From Narthecium ossifragum (Eukaryota > Streptophyta > Magnoliopsida > Dioscoreales > Nartheciaceae): a stretch of DNA of 64,000 nucleotides. The first letter of the stretch is position 1. Each line of letters starts with the position of its first letter. The notes under the pieces are model-generated. The model worked only from the letters and a program-made list of their open reading frames with translations, had not been told where the DNA came from and ran no database searches. The position numbers and the translations under genes were made by a program. Shown here piece by piece: positions 35,101 to 46,622 of the stretch. Location of the stretch: positions 28,053,904-28,117,903 of the forward strand of contig OY986968.1 in assembly GCA_963920575.1 (NCBI GenBank), written 5' to 3'.

Positions 35101-38100
35101 AAATATTGTCCAACTATCTAATCAATGATTCTTAAGAAAGAAATTCATCAAGGTCCTCCATGATTAGGACGTTTAAGGAGTTAAGAGAAGGTTTCTGTTA
35201 ATCACCAAACTTGATGGTGGAACCGTGAAAGTGCGTGAATATGGCAACTTGTTCTAATAGGTAAAAACACAGATGACTCAGACCGAACATAAGTTGTTAG
35301 TATAGATGATGTAAATCCATGAAAAGAATAGGTAAAAGAAAGAACATATGAAAAATATAACCAGAGGTTTAATCCTTCCACATAGCAGATAACACAAACC
35401 ATAGCCATTTCCATTAGGAGAGAAAAAGATTAAAACCTAGTTTTTCAAGCTCTGGCTTGTTCTCAGAAACATCTTCAGGTGCTTGTTCATCCTCAGTAAC
35501 AACATGAATCAAAACAGGGCCAGTTGAATCAAGTGATGCCACCTCCTTAAGAATGCATACTAAATCATCTATATTGTGACCATCAACTGGTCCAATGTAA
35601 TACAACCCAAGTTCTTCAAATAGGGTTGCTCCAGGAGGGCCTATTATACCACGAGCATACTCATCAACTTTAGCTGCCAACTCATGAACCCCTTTACCAA
35701 TTCTTTTCGTAACACCCTGAAAACAAAAGAAGATGTGCATCTATCTGATGTAAGAACCTCATAAGCAGTAATTGGGCGATAGAAAAGAACTGATCAAAAG
35801 TATATATGGTCTGAATGATAGAGAAAAAGAAGCTGAGAACATATTAAACATGTAAGGAGAATAAAGCAAACTTATTTAAGAGATTTCACGTGGTCCTTTC
35901 AAGCTAGAAGCTTATATTCCAAACTAATATTCATCAAACCATGGATCAACTGATGTACTTGTGCCGCTTGAAGCCTATATTACCATTGAATGGTGTTATC
36001 CTACTTTATAACCAAAACGCTAATGGTACCTTTGCAGCCTCTCTGAATCTTCGGAAAGATTTACTGGATTGAAGCTTGCTTAAAGTGCTGGAAAGCGCAT
36101 TAATTGCCATTTTTGGGCCTTCCTCGGGCTTAGGGTGTAAGGAGTGCCGGCAGTCATTCAATATTACGATCATGTTCGAATCAAGATATCCAGCATTGCT
36201 CATTGCCTCATAACCTTGACCAGCCATTGTTGTCCAGTTACTTATTACCGTCACAATACAACTCTTCATCCCCTTGATATCTCGTGCAACTGCCATACCT
36301 GCGGTAAAAGAGTAAGTCCATCAAATCTACCACCTTTTTAAGGGTAAAAAATGTTGGAATCAGTTAGGAACATGCTTGACAGAAAGTATGCATCTGAACA
36401 GATCGCAAAGTGGAGTTTAAACTTTAAAGCTCAGTCACAAGGACATGGAATAAGGCGTAATTTAAATACAATTAATAGCCAGCGCCAGCAAAGAGCTTAT
36501 TCCGCTCATCACCAAGTCCTGAGCTGCCCACACTTTCACTCTCTCGACTGGAAACAAAGGAGGGAAAATCAACAGCGGACATAAAATCTAGATGACTGAG
36601 GACTTTAAAGGCGTATCGTGTTTAACACTTGCAACAAAGAGTAACAGGTGGCAGATAGAAACATTCATCTGGACAGGCCACACAAGTGGAGGTCAAAACT
36701 GAATTACAAGGGAATGTAAAAAGACATTACACCTTCAGAAGGTTATCATAAAATTGATAGACAGCAGCATGGAATAAGACGCAATGGCCTCAGGAAGTTC
36801 AAGTACAATTAATAGACAGGGCCATCAAAGAGCTTAATCTGATAATCAACAAGTCATGAACTAATCACATTTTCACTCTTGTTAGGGGAAAAAGGAGGGC
36901 ACGCCAACAGCAAACTCCAGATAAATGAGGACCTTAAAAGGCGCATCAGTTTCTATATTCGCAGAAATGAGTAAAGGATGCGGATTGAAACAATACCAAG
37001 TCCAGCAGAAACACTATTGCATCCATGACCAGCACCAAATGCATCATACTCGCTCTCTGAGCGAGATGTAAAACCCGAGATGCCATTCCTTTGCCTAAGT
37101 GTGTGAATAAGAGAGCGCCTTCCTGTAAGCATTTTGTGCACGCATGTCTGTCCAATAAACAGAGATAACTATTTACTTCAAGCCAAAATTTTCGATGACT
37201 CCAATACTACAACAAATTACTGAATCAAGTCGAGCTATTTTAAAATGTTCCAGTGTCCTTAGCACATAAGTAGTTTTTTCTTTCTTGCCTTGGTTATATA
37301 ATCATAAATTTTTGAACTTATGATTCTTTTAGAGGTTGGTGAAGAAAAATGGAATAGATATTGTGAAATTAGAATTCCTATTCTACATAGAATTCTGCAA
37401 TTATATTCCAAAGAGTGTTGATCCTCCTAGACCTAGATAAATAGTGAAACTATAGTTAGAGTCCATGAAAGTCATGAAATATGTTGTGGGCATCCAAATG
37501 AACCCTTGCCTACGTGGATGATATTCACCTGGTTGCCAGCATCCCACAGTATTTTGTCCATTGGCGCATGGAAGACATAATGCAGTGCAATTGTGAGTTC
37601 CACCACTGAAAGACTTGCTTTAATGTATTTGCCATTCCTTGCCATAATAAAGGATATCTCTGAACGAATTTCATCAGCTAACTGCTTCAGTTCCTGGACA
37701 TCAAAACATGGGAATTGTTAGCTTGTTTTAGCAGCCAAAAAGCAAATAAAAGCTCAAAGCTCATGAAGACATCAATTGTATGTTCTGGAAACCTTCGAAG
37801 ACAAATTCTTTAGATGAACTGGCATCTCAACCATGTCTAGTATGGGCGTTGGAGCCTTATCTGAGAAAACATTATCACCATCTGGTGCAGCAGCTACTCT
37901 TCTACATGATCCCTACATCAAGAATGAGAAGACTCAGTTTAAGTATAACTGCTAGGAAGTTAAAAAAGGCCAAAACCATTAAATGAAAGGAAGGCCAAAG
38001 AGACCTTCTTTTGAGTCACACCACTTAAGCCAGCCACCAAAATTAAACAAAATGGACAAGGAGAGGGATATGAAGGTACATGCATGTCCAATTTAGCCAA

Positions 38101-38739
38101 AGTAAGAGGACCAGCAATAGTTCAAGAGCATCATGATGCAACAGTAGAACATAACTGGGGAATCCACTTATGTTCATTCAGACATATAAAACGCATTTGT
38201 AGAACTAGAAACCATAACAAAGAGTTGATCGCAAATATAGGCTGACAATGAAAAAAGTTGGCAGAAAGAAGCATAATAATGGGAGATTCCATGTCCTAGA
38301 GGATGTAGCAATGTCCTTGAATAATTGAATCCAAATTCCAATCCCAACTTGACAAGACAAGGCCTGTCGCATAAGTATTTCCTTATCTACTCTTCTCATG
38401 CCACAAACTTGAACAGCAATGCCTGCAGTTTGAACCTTATGGATAGATTTCCTTGTAGAGCTCCAAAAATAACCCTAAAATCTTTCCTTGTCGAATCAAC
38501 TCAGAAAAGAAAGTAATATATCATATAATTTTCCACAGCATGACACTAAGCTGGGGGAAAATTGCATATACCTCAAGTGAGTAGGCATATCTCAAGCTGA
38601 GGTATGGACCATGTCTAAAGCATCGCTCTACCAAGTAGCTGGGAGCTGAAAGGGAGTGGGACTTGAAAGGATGCGGCCTAAGTTCACTATGACGCAGAGA
38701 GATGCTTCCAAACGAGCCTTGCACAGAAGTTGATCCCAT
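32145..38739 (-). CDS. DXS3: 1-deoxy-D-xylulose-5-phosphate synthase, type 3 (DXS3-like, degenerate motifs)
   Basis: Ten coding exons join in frame to 709 residues: 38572-38739, 37793-37912, 37529-37693, 36997-37147, 36030-36298, 35437-35716, 34435-34700, 33745-34020, 32833-33117, 32145-32294. The N-terminus is Ser/Arg/His-rich and looks like a plastid transit peptide. The transketolase-like halves follow, with [19 protein letters not shown] (Glu441) and the C-terminal [17 protein letters not shown] makes DXP, the first MEP-pathway step, but here the usual GGH is GKY (117-119), GHQ is GNQ (149-151), the ThDP-binding GDG is SNW (221-223) and the active-site TH before GAFD is TQ (Gln502). Similar losses occur, from memory, in Arabidopsis DXS3, so this is a conserved divergent clade rather than a dying gene. 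Exon 7's acceptor (ATATATAG, exon start 34700) was chosen by phase. Confidence 0.9.
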
Positions 38740-38763
38740 CTTGAAACCGAAGGACACAATTAC

Positions 38764-40118
38764 CTGAAAATTGCAAAAATAAATAACAATAATCCTAGTG
38801 ATAGAAGTGAAAGAATAAAAAGCTAAATGAATGATTGCGAACAGGTAAAAATGGAAACCTTGACATAAGTTCCAACATGCCAGGCAAACCGCTACAAGCC
38901 AAGAAAATCACCTGCACATTAAAGAGAATGACTATTGCTGAATTTATGTGACGAGACACAAAAAAGTGAGAAAGAATAACTCTTAAGAATCCACCAGTCA
39001 TAATACCACAAAATGAAAGACATCTTAGGACTCATTTTAAAACATGGCAAATCAGATTGTATGAATTAAAGTTGATGTATGACGAAAGCTCAGTTGGCCA
39101 TTCTTGACTTACTATTGTGCCTTATGCAGGATGACCATTCAAAAATCTCACAAGACGCGTTTGTATGGCATATACGCCTAACTATTTCTGATTGTAGATA
39201 TGACTGTACAGCTCAACTAAAATGCATAATCGAATCCACATAATAGTAATCACAGAGGGTATCTTTACAAACTCAACTAAATAAGAACTACAAAAGCAAA
39301 GTAAATGGACAAGTATATCAAAACAAGAACCATTGAGCTCAAGCTCATGCCTCAACCAATAACATTAAAAAGCAATGCAGACAACTATTATTGATCCATA
39401 TATCCAATAAAGAACTCAAAACCTCAAGAAATCATAATTCTTGAAAACTACAATCCCTTACCTCATGAATGACCATAATACATACAAATCATTCTAACCC
39501 ACAATACTTTAACAACTCATCCTAAATATATACATCTCTACCTAAAAGGAAATCTAACAGGATTCCCTGAATAAAAACTAAAAAAGCAGAGTAAAGGGAC
39601 AGGTATATCAAAACAAGAACTGCTGAGCTCAATGTCGTACCTCAACCAAGAATATTATCGAGTAATGCAGAGAAATATCATCGATCAATATTTCCAATAA
39701 AGAACTCAAAATCTAAAGAAATCATAATCCTCGCAAATTACAATCCAGTGCATCACGAATGACCATAACTAAAATCTAAATTACAACCCACAATTTTTTA
39801 TCAACTCATCCTAAATGCATATATCTCGACCTTATAAGGAAATCCAACAGAATTCCTTGAATAACATACACAGAGATCAAAACAGCAAAAGAGGAATGGA
39901 AAGAAACATATCATAAGCCGAAAATATCCAAAACTCGTACATTCGAGCCACAATCGTCGGCCATATAACGAAAATTAACCGGGAAGACATCTGAATATCC
40001 AATCTAGAAAGAAACCCAAAAGATTGGTCAAAAACAGCCGATATTAAACAAATTCAAGTTACAATCCCGGAAATCTTAATGGCGACCAGAATTATGAAGA
40101 AAATAGCAAGGATTGTAC
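38764..40118 (-). other. Probable 5' UTR intron of the DXS3-like gene with an internal direct duplication
   Basis: On the minus strand a donor (CAATCAAG then GTACAATC at 40118) and an acceptor (ATTTTCAG ending 38764) enclose a 1355-bp AT-rich intron between a short leader exon and the exon holding the ATG. The leader contains AAACCCTAG on the plus strand, telo-box-like. Inside, 39281-39570 and 39571-39860 are diverged direct copies (AAAACAAGAAC, TCCAATAAAGAACTCAAAA shared). Confidence 0.5.
39281..39860. repeat. Diverged tandem duplication, about 290-bp period
   Basis: Two direct copies share many blocks at constant offset, including GTATATCAAAACAAGAAC and CCAATAAAGAACTCAAAA, with visible divergence. 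Located in the probable 5' UTR intron of the DXS3-like gene. Confidence 0.8.
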
Positions 40119-40434
40119 CTTGATTGCTTCGGATTCTAAAACCCTAGAAAAAGAGCTAGTAGAAAGAGAGAGTTTTATATTTAAAGAGAAAGAACTACCA
40201 AGAACTGCAATTAGGATAACTAGTTTTAAGACACACGGCGGTTTTCTATTAGATCGACCGGATTACCAAAAAGCGCTGATATGTGCATACGCCAGTTACA
40301 CATGTCACGATCGGTACTCGTGTCGTGATAAATAGTTGGTTAGATGATACATTTAATCGGTAACCAAGCGTCGATTTATAAATAAAATAGATAAAAACGG
40401 TATTGACTACCGATAGGTTAGGTGATATTATACA

Positions 40435-42271
40435 CTAGGTGGTGGGCCCGTGCAGTGGCGGAACAAGATGAGACTTTAGAGGGGGTGAAATCTAAAATAA
40501 AATGATCAAATTTTTTTTCTCTTTTAAGTAATGCAAAAGGTACTTTAGAATTACAATATCGAACGTCAAAGAATAAAAATAATATAAATATTAAAAAATA
40601 TGTATCGTACTATGTGCTGCGATTGCGAGGTGGAAGTTGGATCCTACGCTTTTGCATTTTTTGAAAACGTTGTAAAATGACTTCGTTCTAAACGGTTGAT
40701 ATGATGGTGTGATAAAAGCCTAGTATAAGGTAAACTAAATCCGTTAATTTTCGCTTTATATTTGAATGAAATTAACTCCATGAGCATATACCATGACCCC
40801 GAAGAATAATGATGTATATGAAAGAATATGGCACGAAATGTGAAATTTAGAACTTTTTAAAGTGGAATATGACATCAACCCATAATAAGAAACACTTTGG
40901 ATCTTTACCTTATAATATATTAGGTGGACCCCCCGTGTCACATGACACGGATAATCACCAACTCCATTACTCCTCTCTCTCTCTCTCTTTCCTAACACCG
41001 GGTGACAACCACCCACCACTGCTCCCTTTCAGATGGCTTCATCTTGATCGCCTCATATATCTTAATAAAATTTGGATCGAGCATCATCAACCGTATGATA
41101 AAATACATCTGATCTTATATAATAGATAGCTAGATGTAAAAATCAACGACTAAGACGTAGAACAACATCCTGGATAGTATCTATATGAGGATTGACAACA
41201 GCTTTTTCATATATGTATATCCTAAATTCAAATAAAAATCAACCTAATCGGCTCTCTCCGGCTTAAACCACTTCACGTATCCTCTACTCCACTTCCATCC
41301 ATCCTAAATGTACCCTCTTCCCTACTTTATCTTAACCTCTCCCTCTTAAATAAGACAAAACCCAACAACAAATTCACCAATGACTCTTTTGTCCTCTTTG
41401 CTAGCATCCACGATAACTAAACTACTCCTCGTCGCCGGTTCCAATTTCCATTAAAACCCTTCTAATTTCCAATGCTTTGACTGGAGGGGGGGTGTTTCCG
41501 ACGTTGCCAGGGGGGGCGGTCGCCCCCCCTGGTTCCGCCCCTGGGCCCGTGCCACCTGGCACGGCTAACTGCCCGCCCCCACTATCTCTATTATAACTTA
41601 CGCCACATCAGTCACTATCTTTTTTTATTTATTTAATTATAATTTTATATCATGTGTATGTCATGTATGTATAAGTTTATGACTCAGATGATGAGTCATA
41701 AAAGTAACTACCTTGGATGTAAATAAGTATGTATATTTAAAACTAATCTCCTGGCTTATGATTATAAGGATGTATATTTAAAACTAACCTAAGGGAAGAT
41801 GATAAAAATATACAAAATTAAGTTAGGAAAATATACATGTAAATAAACTAATATGAGGTAAACGGTTGTAACCGTTATTGCTCCTTATAAGGTTGACTAG
41901 GTGGTGGGCCCGTGCCACCTGGCACGGCTAATTGCCCGCCCCCACTATCTCTATTATAACTTACGCCACATCAGCCACTATCCTTTTTATTTATTTATTT
42001 AATTATAATTTTATACCACGTGTATGCCATGTGTGTATAAGTTTATGACTCAGATGATGAGTCATAAAAATAATTACATTGGATCTTATAAGGTAGATAA
42101 GTATGTATATTTAAAACTAATCTTCTAGCTTATGATTATATAAGGATGTATATTTAAAACTAACTTAGAGAAGATGATAAAAATATACAAAGTTAACTTA
42201 GGAAAATATACATGTAAATAAATTAATATGAGGTAAACGATTGTAACCGTTATTGCTCCTTATAAAGTTGA
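40435..42271. repeat. Tandem repeat of a 365-375-bp unit with GTGCCACCTGGCAC end, first unit interrupted by a hAT element
   Basis: Unit A (40435-40452 plus 41544-41896) and unit B (41897-42271) share the start CTAGGTGGTGGGCCCGTG, a GCCACCTGGCACGGCTAA palindrome, GACTCAGATGATGAGTCATA and the end ACCGTTATTGCTCCTTATAA. Unit B has no insertion and provides the unoccupied target for the hAT element. Confidence 0.88.
40445..41551. mobile_element. hAT-type non-autonomous element, copy B (1091 bp, inverted), 8-bp TSD
   Basis: The element at 40453-41543 starts CAGTGGCGGAACAAG and ends TGGTTCCGCCCCTG, flanked by GGCCCGTG at 40445-40452 and 41544-41551. Read on the minus strand it matches copy A (28121-29433), including the segment around GTGTCACATGACACGG; it is shorter, mainly by a shorter microsatellite and internal deletions. 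The target GGCCCGTG is present once in the neighbouring tandem unit. Confidence 0.92.
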
Positions 42272-43150
42272 TGTCACTTGTTCATATACACGAATCTTTA
42301 CTCTTACCGAAATTTTATAACCTAAAAATCACGATACCGTCTGTGATGGGTCGGATGGTCTTGATTTATTTCTGAGCGTGATGTTCTGGGGGCATCGATG
42401 CGGTAAAGGACCGTCGTAGCTGTCACGGTAACGGTCGCATCGGAGCTTCGCCGCGACGCGAGGCCGAGATTCAAGGAAGAGGAGATATCGAACGGCCAAG
42501 ATTGGATATTAGCGTAGCTGCCGGATTGGGTCCAGATTTGGTCGCATGGGGGCCTTGTCACTTGGTCTACAATAAAGGATGTGATTCAGGCAAAATGACC
42601 TCTGTATTGGTTAAGGACTTAAGAGTGGCACTACCAGGTTGAATTCCAATCTTTTCATGGCATCATAGCACACGGAATCTGCTGTGAATGCTCTAAACAC
42701 CACATTTTACATTAAAAAAAATCATCATCCTGTCAGCAATCTCAGGAGTCTTCAGAATTGGGGTCTTCGATCCCAAATGCCATGTAAAATACTCAGACAT
42801 TTCTCGAATTACGTTTGATATATGTTACAAACGATGATGATCTATTACAAATACATGTGGGCCAACCGCATCTCTCTCCAATATCACAGAAAACTTCATC
42901 AAAGGATAACGGTGTATGGATAACTAGCATTCATTCAACTATCCGGAAACATGCTCTCAGGAACCATACCTTCTTACCTTCTCTCTTCAATCAATCTTCC
43001 TTATATTACATGGCCATTGCTGGCAATCAACTGCATGGCAGCTTCCAGCAAGTATGGGCATTACCCTGCCTAATCTTCAGCAAGTATGGGGAACAAGGTG
43101 TCAAACCGATTACATCAAACCTAGAGATGGAACATCCACATCTCCAGGAT
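42272..43150. other. Intergenic region, no gene supported
   Basis: A moderately GC-rich stretch near 42340-42560 could be a decayed exon or promoter, but its frames show no domain. No RNA gene is seen. Confidence 0.4.
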
Positions 43151-43170
43151 TCGAAACAAAGCTAGAAAGA

Positions 43171-43650
43171 TCAACCCTCTAGCATTACCATCGCAATTGG
43201 ATTACCATCGCCAGGGATATAGAGAAAGATAATCGAAGGTAGCATCATCACGTCCGTCCAAATCCGCCAGACAACCATCTCAACCTCTATAGGCCACATT
43301 CGACAGCTTTTAAGTATGCGCACCGCAAATTTACAATCTGATTCAATTACCAATCTCCTATCACCACTACTTTCCTGTGCCCATATAATTGCTCTCTAAA
43401 TTGCAACCAGCTCTGCCTCCAAAACAGAGCTAAGAGCCGGAATCGTCTCTCCTCTCTCCTCCAGCCCACAGCACACCTCCATTAGCCAGAATTCCAACGG
43501 CGGCCACCGCTGCTCTGTTCGTAGTCCTTTCCACCGAAGCATCCGTTTGCACAACTATGTCCTCAGTCCTTCGTGCCTCCACCCTCTTGAACTCCCACAA
43601 GGCCTTAGATGCTCTTCAGATAGCCGGATCACCCTTCTCATCAGAGCATT
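43171..43650 (-). pseudogene. LINE RNase H domain fragment (degenerate)
   Basis: On the minus strand the translation gives VVQTDASVERTTNRAAVAAV, then ANGGVLWA, then LEAELVAI interrupted by a TAG, RAIIWAQ, VIESDCKFAVRILKSCRMWP and IIFLYIPGDGNPIA. This is the RNase H domain of the same plant LINE family as the insertion at 19431-20327. Stops and a frameshift show it is dead. No poly-A tail or target duplication was found. Confidence 0.75.
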
Positions 43651-44266
43651 CGCTGACTCCCCTTGAATATGAAATACAATTTGATTCCTGTTCCATTTGA
43701 ATGGCTTCTAGCTGGTCCTCTTCTTGCTTCCTTAATTGATAGCCAGAAAGCTTTTGAGATAAAGGAGCGAAAAGGACGATCGGCGATCTCCTGTATCACG
43801 CGTAAGAGCATTCAGAGTTACTGTTGGGCTGATTCCTTCCATGTGGAGGAAGCCCAAGTGGGACCTAATTAAGGCCCAAGGCCCAATAGGGTTTTTAACC
43901 CTTTGGAGGTGAAAGAAGAGAGAGAGAGCGAGATATGCGGGAGTGAGAGAGAAGAGAAATTTTCTTTTTAAATTCACTTGTCTTTCGATTTGTCAATCGA
44001 GGGACACTTTCGTATTTCTTTACATAGCAGGCCGAATCAACAAAGTTGAGACCAAAATACCACTGGCCACGTCATTGTGTTTCTTTATGAGAGAGAGAAA
44101 GGAGAAAATTCCTTACTTATGTAAGGAATTTCTTAATGTCATATGTCAATTTTATTCTTGCATATGTGAGAAATTCTTGTCAATTTCAAGGAATCCTTGG
44201 TTATTAGTTAGGAATATTTAGTTATTAGTTATTATTTAAGAGAAGTTGTTCACCTGTAGAACAAAA

Positions 44267-45503
44267 CCCAAACCCGACCCATTTATAAACGGGTCAACTC
44301 GACCCGACCCATCTAACCCGTTTATAAACGGGTCAGATCGGGTTCGGGTTGACCCGCCACAGCAACCAGCCAAGCCCCAGAAGGGAGAGGCGGCGCCGGC
44401 AGCCGGATCTGGCTGGATCTTGCCGGATCTGGCTGGATCTGGCCGAGAAACAGCCGGATCTGGCCGGATCCGGCCGAGAAACAGCCGGATCTGGCCGGAT
44501 CCGGCCGAGAAACAGCCAGATCTGGGCGGATCTGAGTCGTGGACGGCCGGATCTGAGTCGTGGACGGCCGGATCTGAGTCGTGGACGACCGGATCTGGCC
44601 GGATCTGAGTCGTGGACGGCCAGATCTGGGCGGATTTGAGTCTGGAGGACCGAGGGGGAGGGGGCCGCGCCGCTGGTTGTTGGAGAGGAGAAGATGGAGG
44701 GGGGGGCGCCGCCGTGGAGGACCAGGGGGGAGGGGGGCGCCGCTGCTTGTTGGAGAGGAGAAGATGGAGGGGGGGCACCGCCGTGGAGGACCGGGGGGGA
44801 GGGGGCCGCGCCGCTACTTGGAGAGGAGAAGATGGAGGGGGGGCGCTGCCGTGGAGGACCGGGGGGGAGGGGGCCGCGCCACTACTTGTTGGAGAGGAGA
44901 AGATGGAGGGGGGGCGCCGCCGTGGAGGACCAGGGGGGAGGGGGGCGCCGCTGCTTGTTGGAGAGGAGAAGATGGAGGGGGGGCGCCGCCGTGGAGGACC
45001 GGGGGGGAGGGGGCCGCGCCGCTACTTGTTGGAGAGGAGAAGATGGAGGGGGGGGCGCCGCCGTGGAGGACCCGGGGGGGAGGGGGCCGCGCCGCTACTT
45101 GTTGGAGAGGAGAAGATGGAGGGGGGGCGCCGCCGTGGAGGACCAAGGGGGAGGTGGGAACCGCCGTGGAGGACCAGGGGGGAGGGGGGCGCCGCCGTGG
45201 AGGACCAGAGGGTTGGGAGAGGGCCGATGTGTTAGGATGGTCGGGGAAGAGAGGGTTGGGAGAGGAAGAGAAGGTTGGGAGAGGAGAGGAAGATTTTAAA
45301 ACGGGTAAACGGATTTTTTTTTTTTTAAACGGTTAAACGGGTTGACCCGACTAACCCGCGGGTCAACCCGACCTGACCCGTTTATTCACGGGTCATAAAC
45401 GGGTCGACCCGTTTATGACCCGAACCCGATTATGTCAAACCCAAACCCGTTTAATTCGGGTCGGGTCGGGGTTCACGGGTCATGACCCGGATTGCCACCC
45501 CTA
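44267..45503. mobile_element. ACCCG-palindrome element with GC-rich tandem repeats inserted in the left arm
   Basis: This segment is absent from the right arm, where GAACAAAA is followed directly by AAGAGTGTCGAGG. Both ends are dense in ACCCG/CGGGT inverted motifs (AAACGGGTCAACTCGACCCG; CGGGTCATGACCCG) and the right end reads GGATTGCCACCCCTA. This pattern resembles a GGGGTGGCAAT-ended repeat family of plants, perhaps hAT-derived, but no clean target duplication is visible. Within it are about 30-bp repeats with GCCGGATCTGGCCGGATC (about 44400-44520), about 21-bp repeats with GATCTGAGTCGTGGACGGCC (about 44525-44635) and a 70-bp array. Confidence 0.7.
44640..45215. repeat. 70-bp GC-rich tandem array, seven units
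   Basis: Units carrying TTGGAGAGGAGAAGATGGAG occur at about 44681, 44751, 44820, 44890, 44960, 45030 and 45102, separated by GGCGCCGCCGTGGAGGACC and G-runs. The array makes long open frames on both strands, which I do not treat as genes. Confidence 0.92.
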
Positions 45504-45599
45504 GTCGAGGTTCCCTCTCTCCACCTGCCTCTCTCATTACTTTTACTTATCTGAGGAATTCATAGCCTAAGTAAGGAATTCCTTAGTTATGTGATTCCT

Positions 45600-46080
45600 C
45601 CTTAGTTATGTGATGAGGAGAGAGAAAGATGGGTGGAGAGAGTGTGTGTAGAGGAGAGAGAAAGATCGGTGGAGAGAGAGACCGGAGGAGAGAGAAAAAT
45701 GGAGTAGAGAGAAAGATGGGTGGAGAGAGTGTGTGTGGATGAGAGAGTGTGTGTGGAGGAGAGAGAGGGGGAGGAGAGAGAAAGTGTGTGGATGAGAGAG
45801 AGTGCGTGGAGGAGAGAGAAAGATGGGATGAGGGAGAAAGTGTGTGGAGGAGAGAGAAAGATGGATGGAGAGTGTGTGTGTGGAGGAGAGAGAAAGATCG
45901 GTGGAGAGAGAGGCCAGAGGAGAGAGAAAGATGGGTGGAGAGAGATCGGCTTGAGAGAGGGAGGGAGAGAGAGAGTGTGGGAAAGGAGGGAGGGAGAGGA
46001 GAGAGTCGGCTGGAGAGAGTGGGAAAGGAGAGAGGAGAGAGAGAGATCGGCTGGAGAGAGAGGGAGGGAGAGAGGGGGGG
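45600..46080. repeat. GA-rich minisatellite (left arm)
   Basis: Repeats built from GAGGAGAGAGAAAGAT, GGTGGAGAGAG and GTGTGTGTGGA. The inverted counterpart is at 47870-48290. Confidence 0.9.
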
Positions 46081-46422
46081 AATAGTCAATGGAGTGAATG
46101 GATGGATTCCATAAAATATCTAAGGAAATGGCTAAGTAAGACCAATGAATTCCTTAGTTATGTGAGGAATTCCTTACATAACTAAGGAATTCCTCAACAT
46201 AAGTAAGGAATTCCTTAAAATAACTCTTGTTTCTTTTTTTTTCCAGCTAATTGGATCAGCCTGACAAGAGTTGGGATTGGTCTCGTACACCAAGGGCTAA
46301 CTTTAGTGAGCTTGGGGCCCACACCAATTAATAGCCATTACATTACTTGGCTTTGCAACTTCAAATTTACAAGGATTCCTCACATTGAGATTTCAAATAA
46401 CTAAGGAATACTTTAAATTTAC

Positions 46423-46622
46423 NNNNNNNNNNNNNNNNNNNNNNNNNNNNNNNNNNNNNNNNNNNNNNNNNNNNNNNNNNNNNNNNNNNNNNNNNNNNNN
46501 NNNNNNNNNNNNNNNNNNNNNNNNNNNNNNNNNNNNNNNNNNNNNNNNNNNNNNNNNNNNNNNNNNNNNNNNNNNNNNNNNNNNNNNNNNNNNNNNNNNN
46601 NNNNNNNNNNNNNNNNNNNNNN
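46423..46622. other. Assembly gap (200 N)
   Basis: Exactly 200 N in the loop of the inverted repeat. Gaps are expected where a large hairpin-forming repeat disrupts assembly; the true size is unknown. Confidence 0.99.

Noticed and set aside
42322..42561. 79-codon minus-strand frame in a GC-richer patch
   Set aside because: No homology pattern recognised and no plausible continuation by splicing.
44236..45336. Several overlapping open frames of 100-250 codons on both strands, Pro/Arg/Gly-rich
   Set aside because: They are produced by seven GC-rich 70-bp tandem units and shorter arrays; repeats free of stops give long frames in every phase.
45583..46114. Long Ser/Pro/Leu- and Glu/Arg-rich frames on both strands (also 47807-48298)
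   Set aside because: Translations of the GA/CT minisatellite in the inverted-repeat arms, with no domain or start context.
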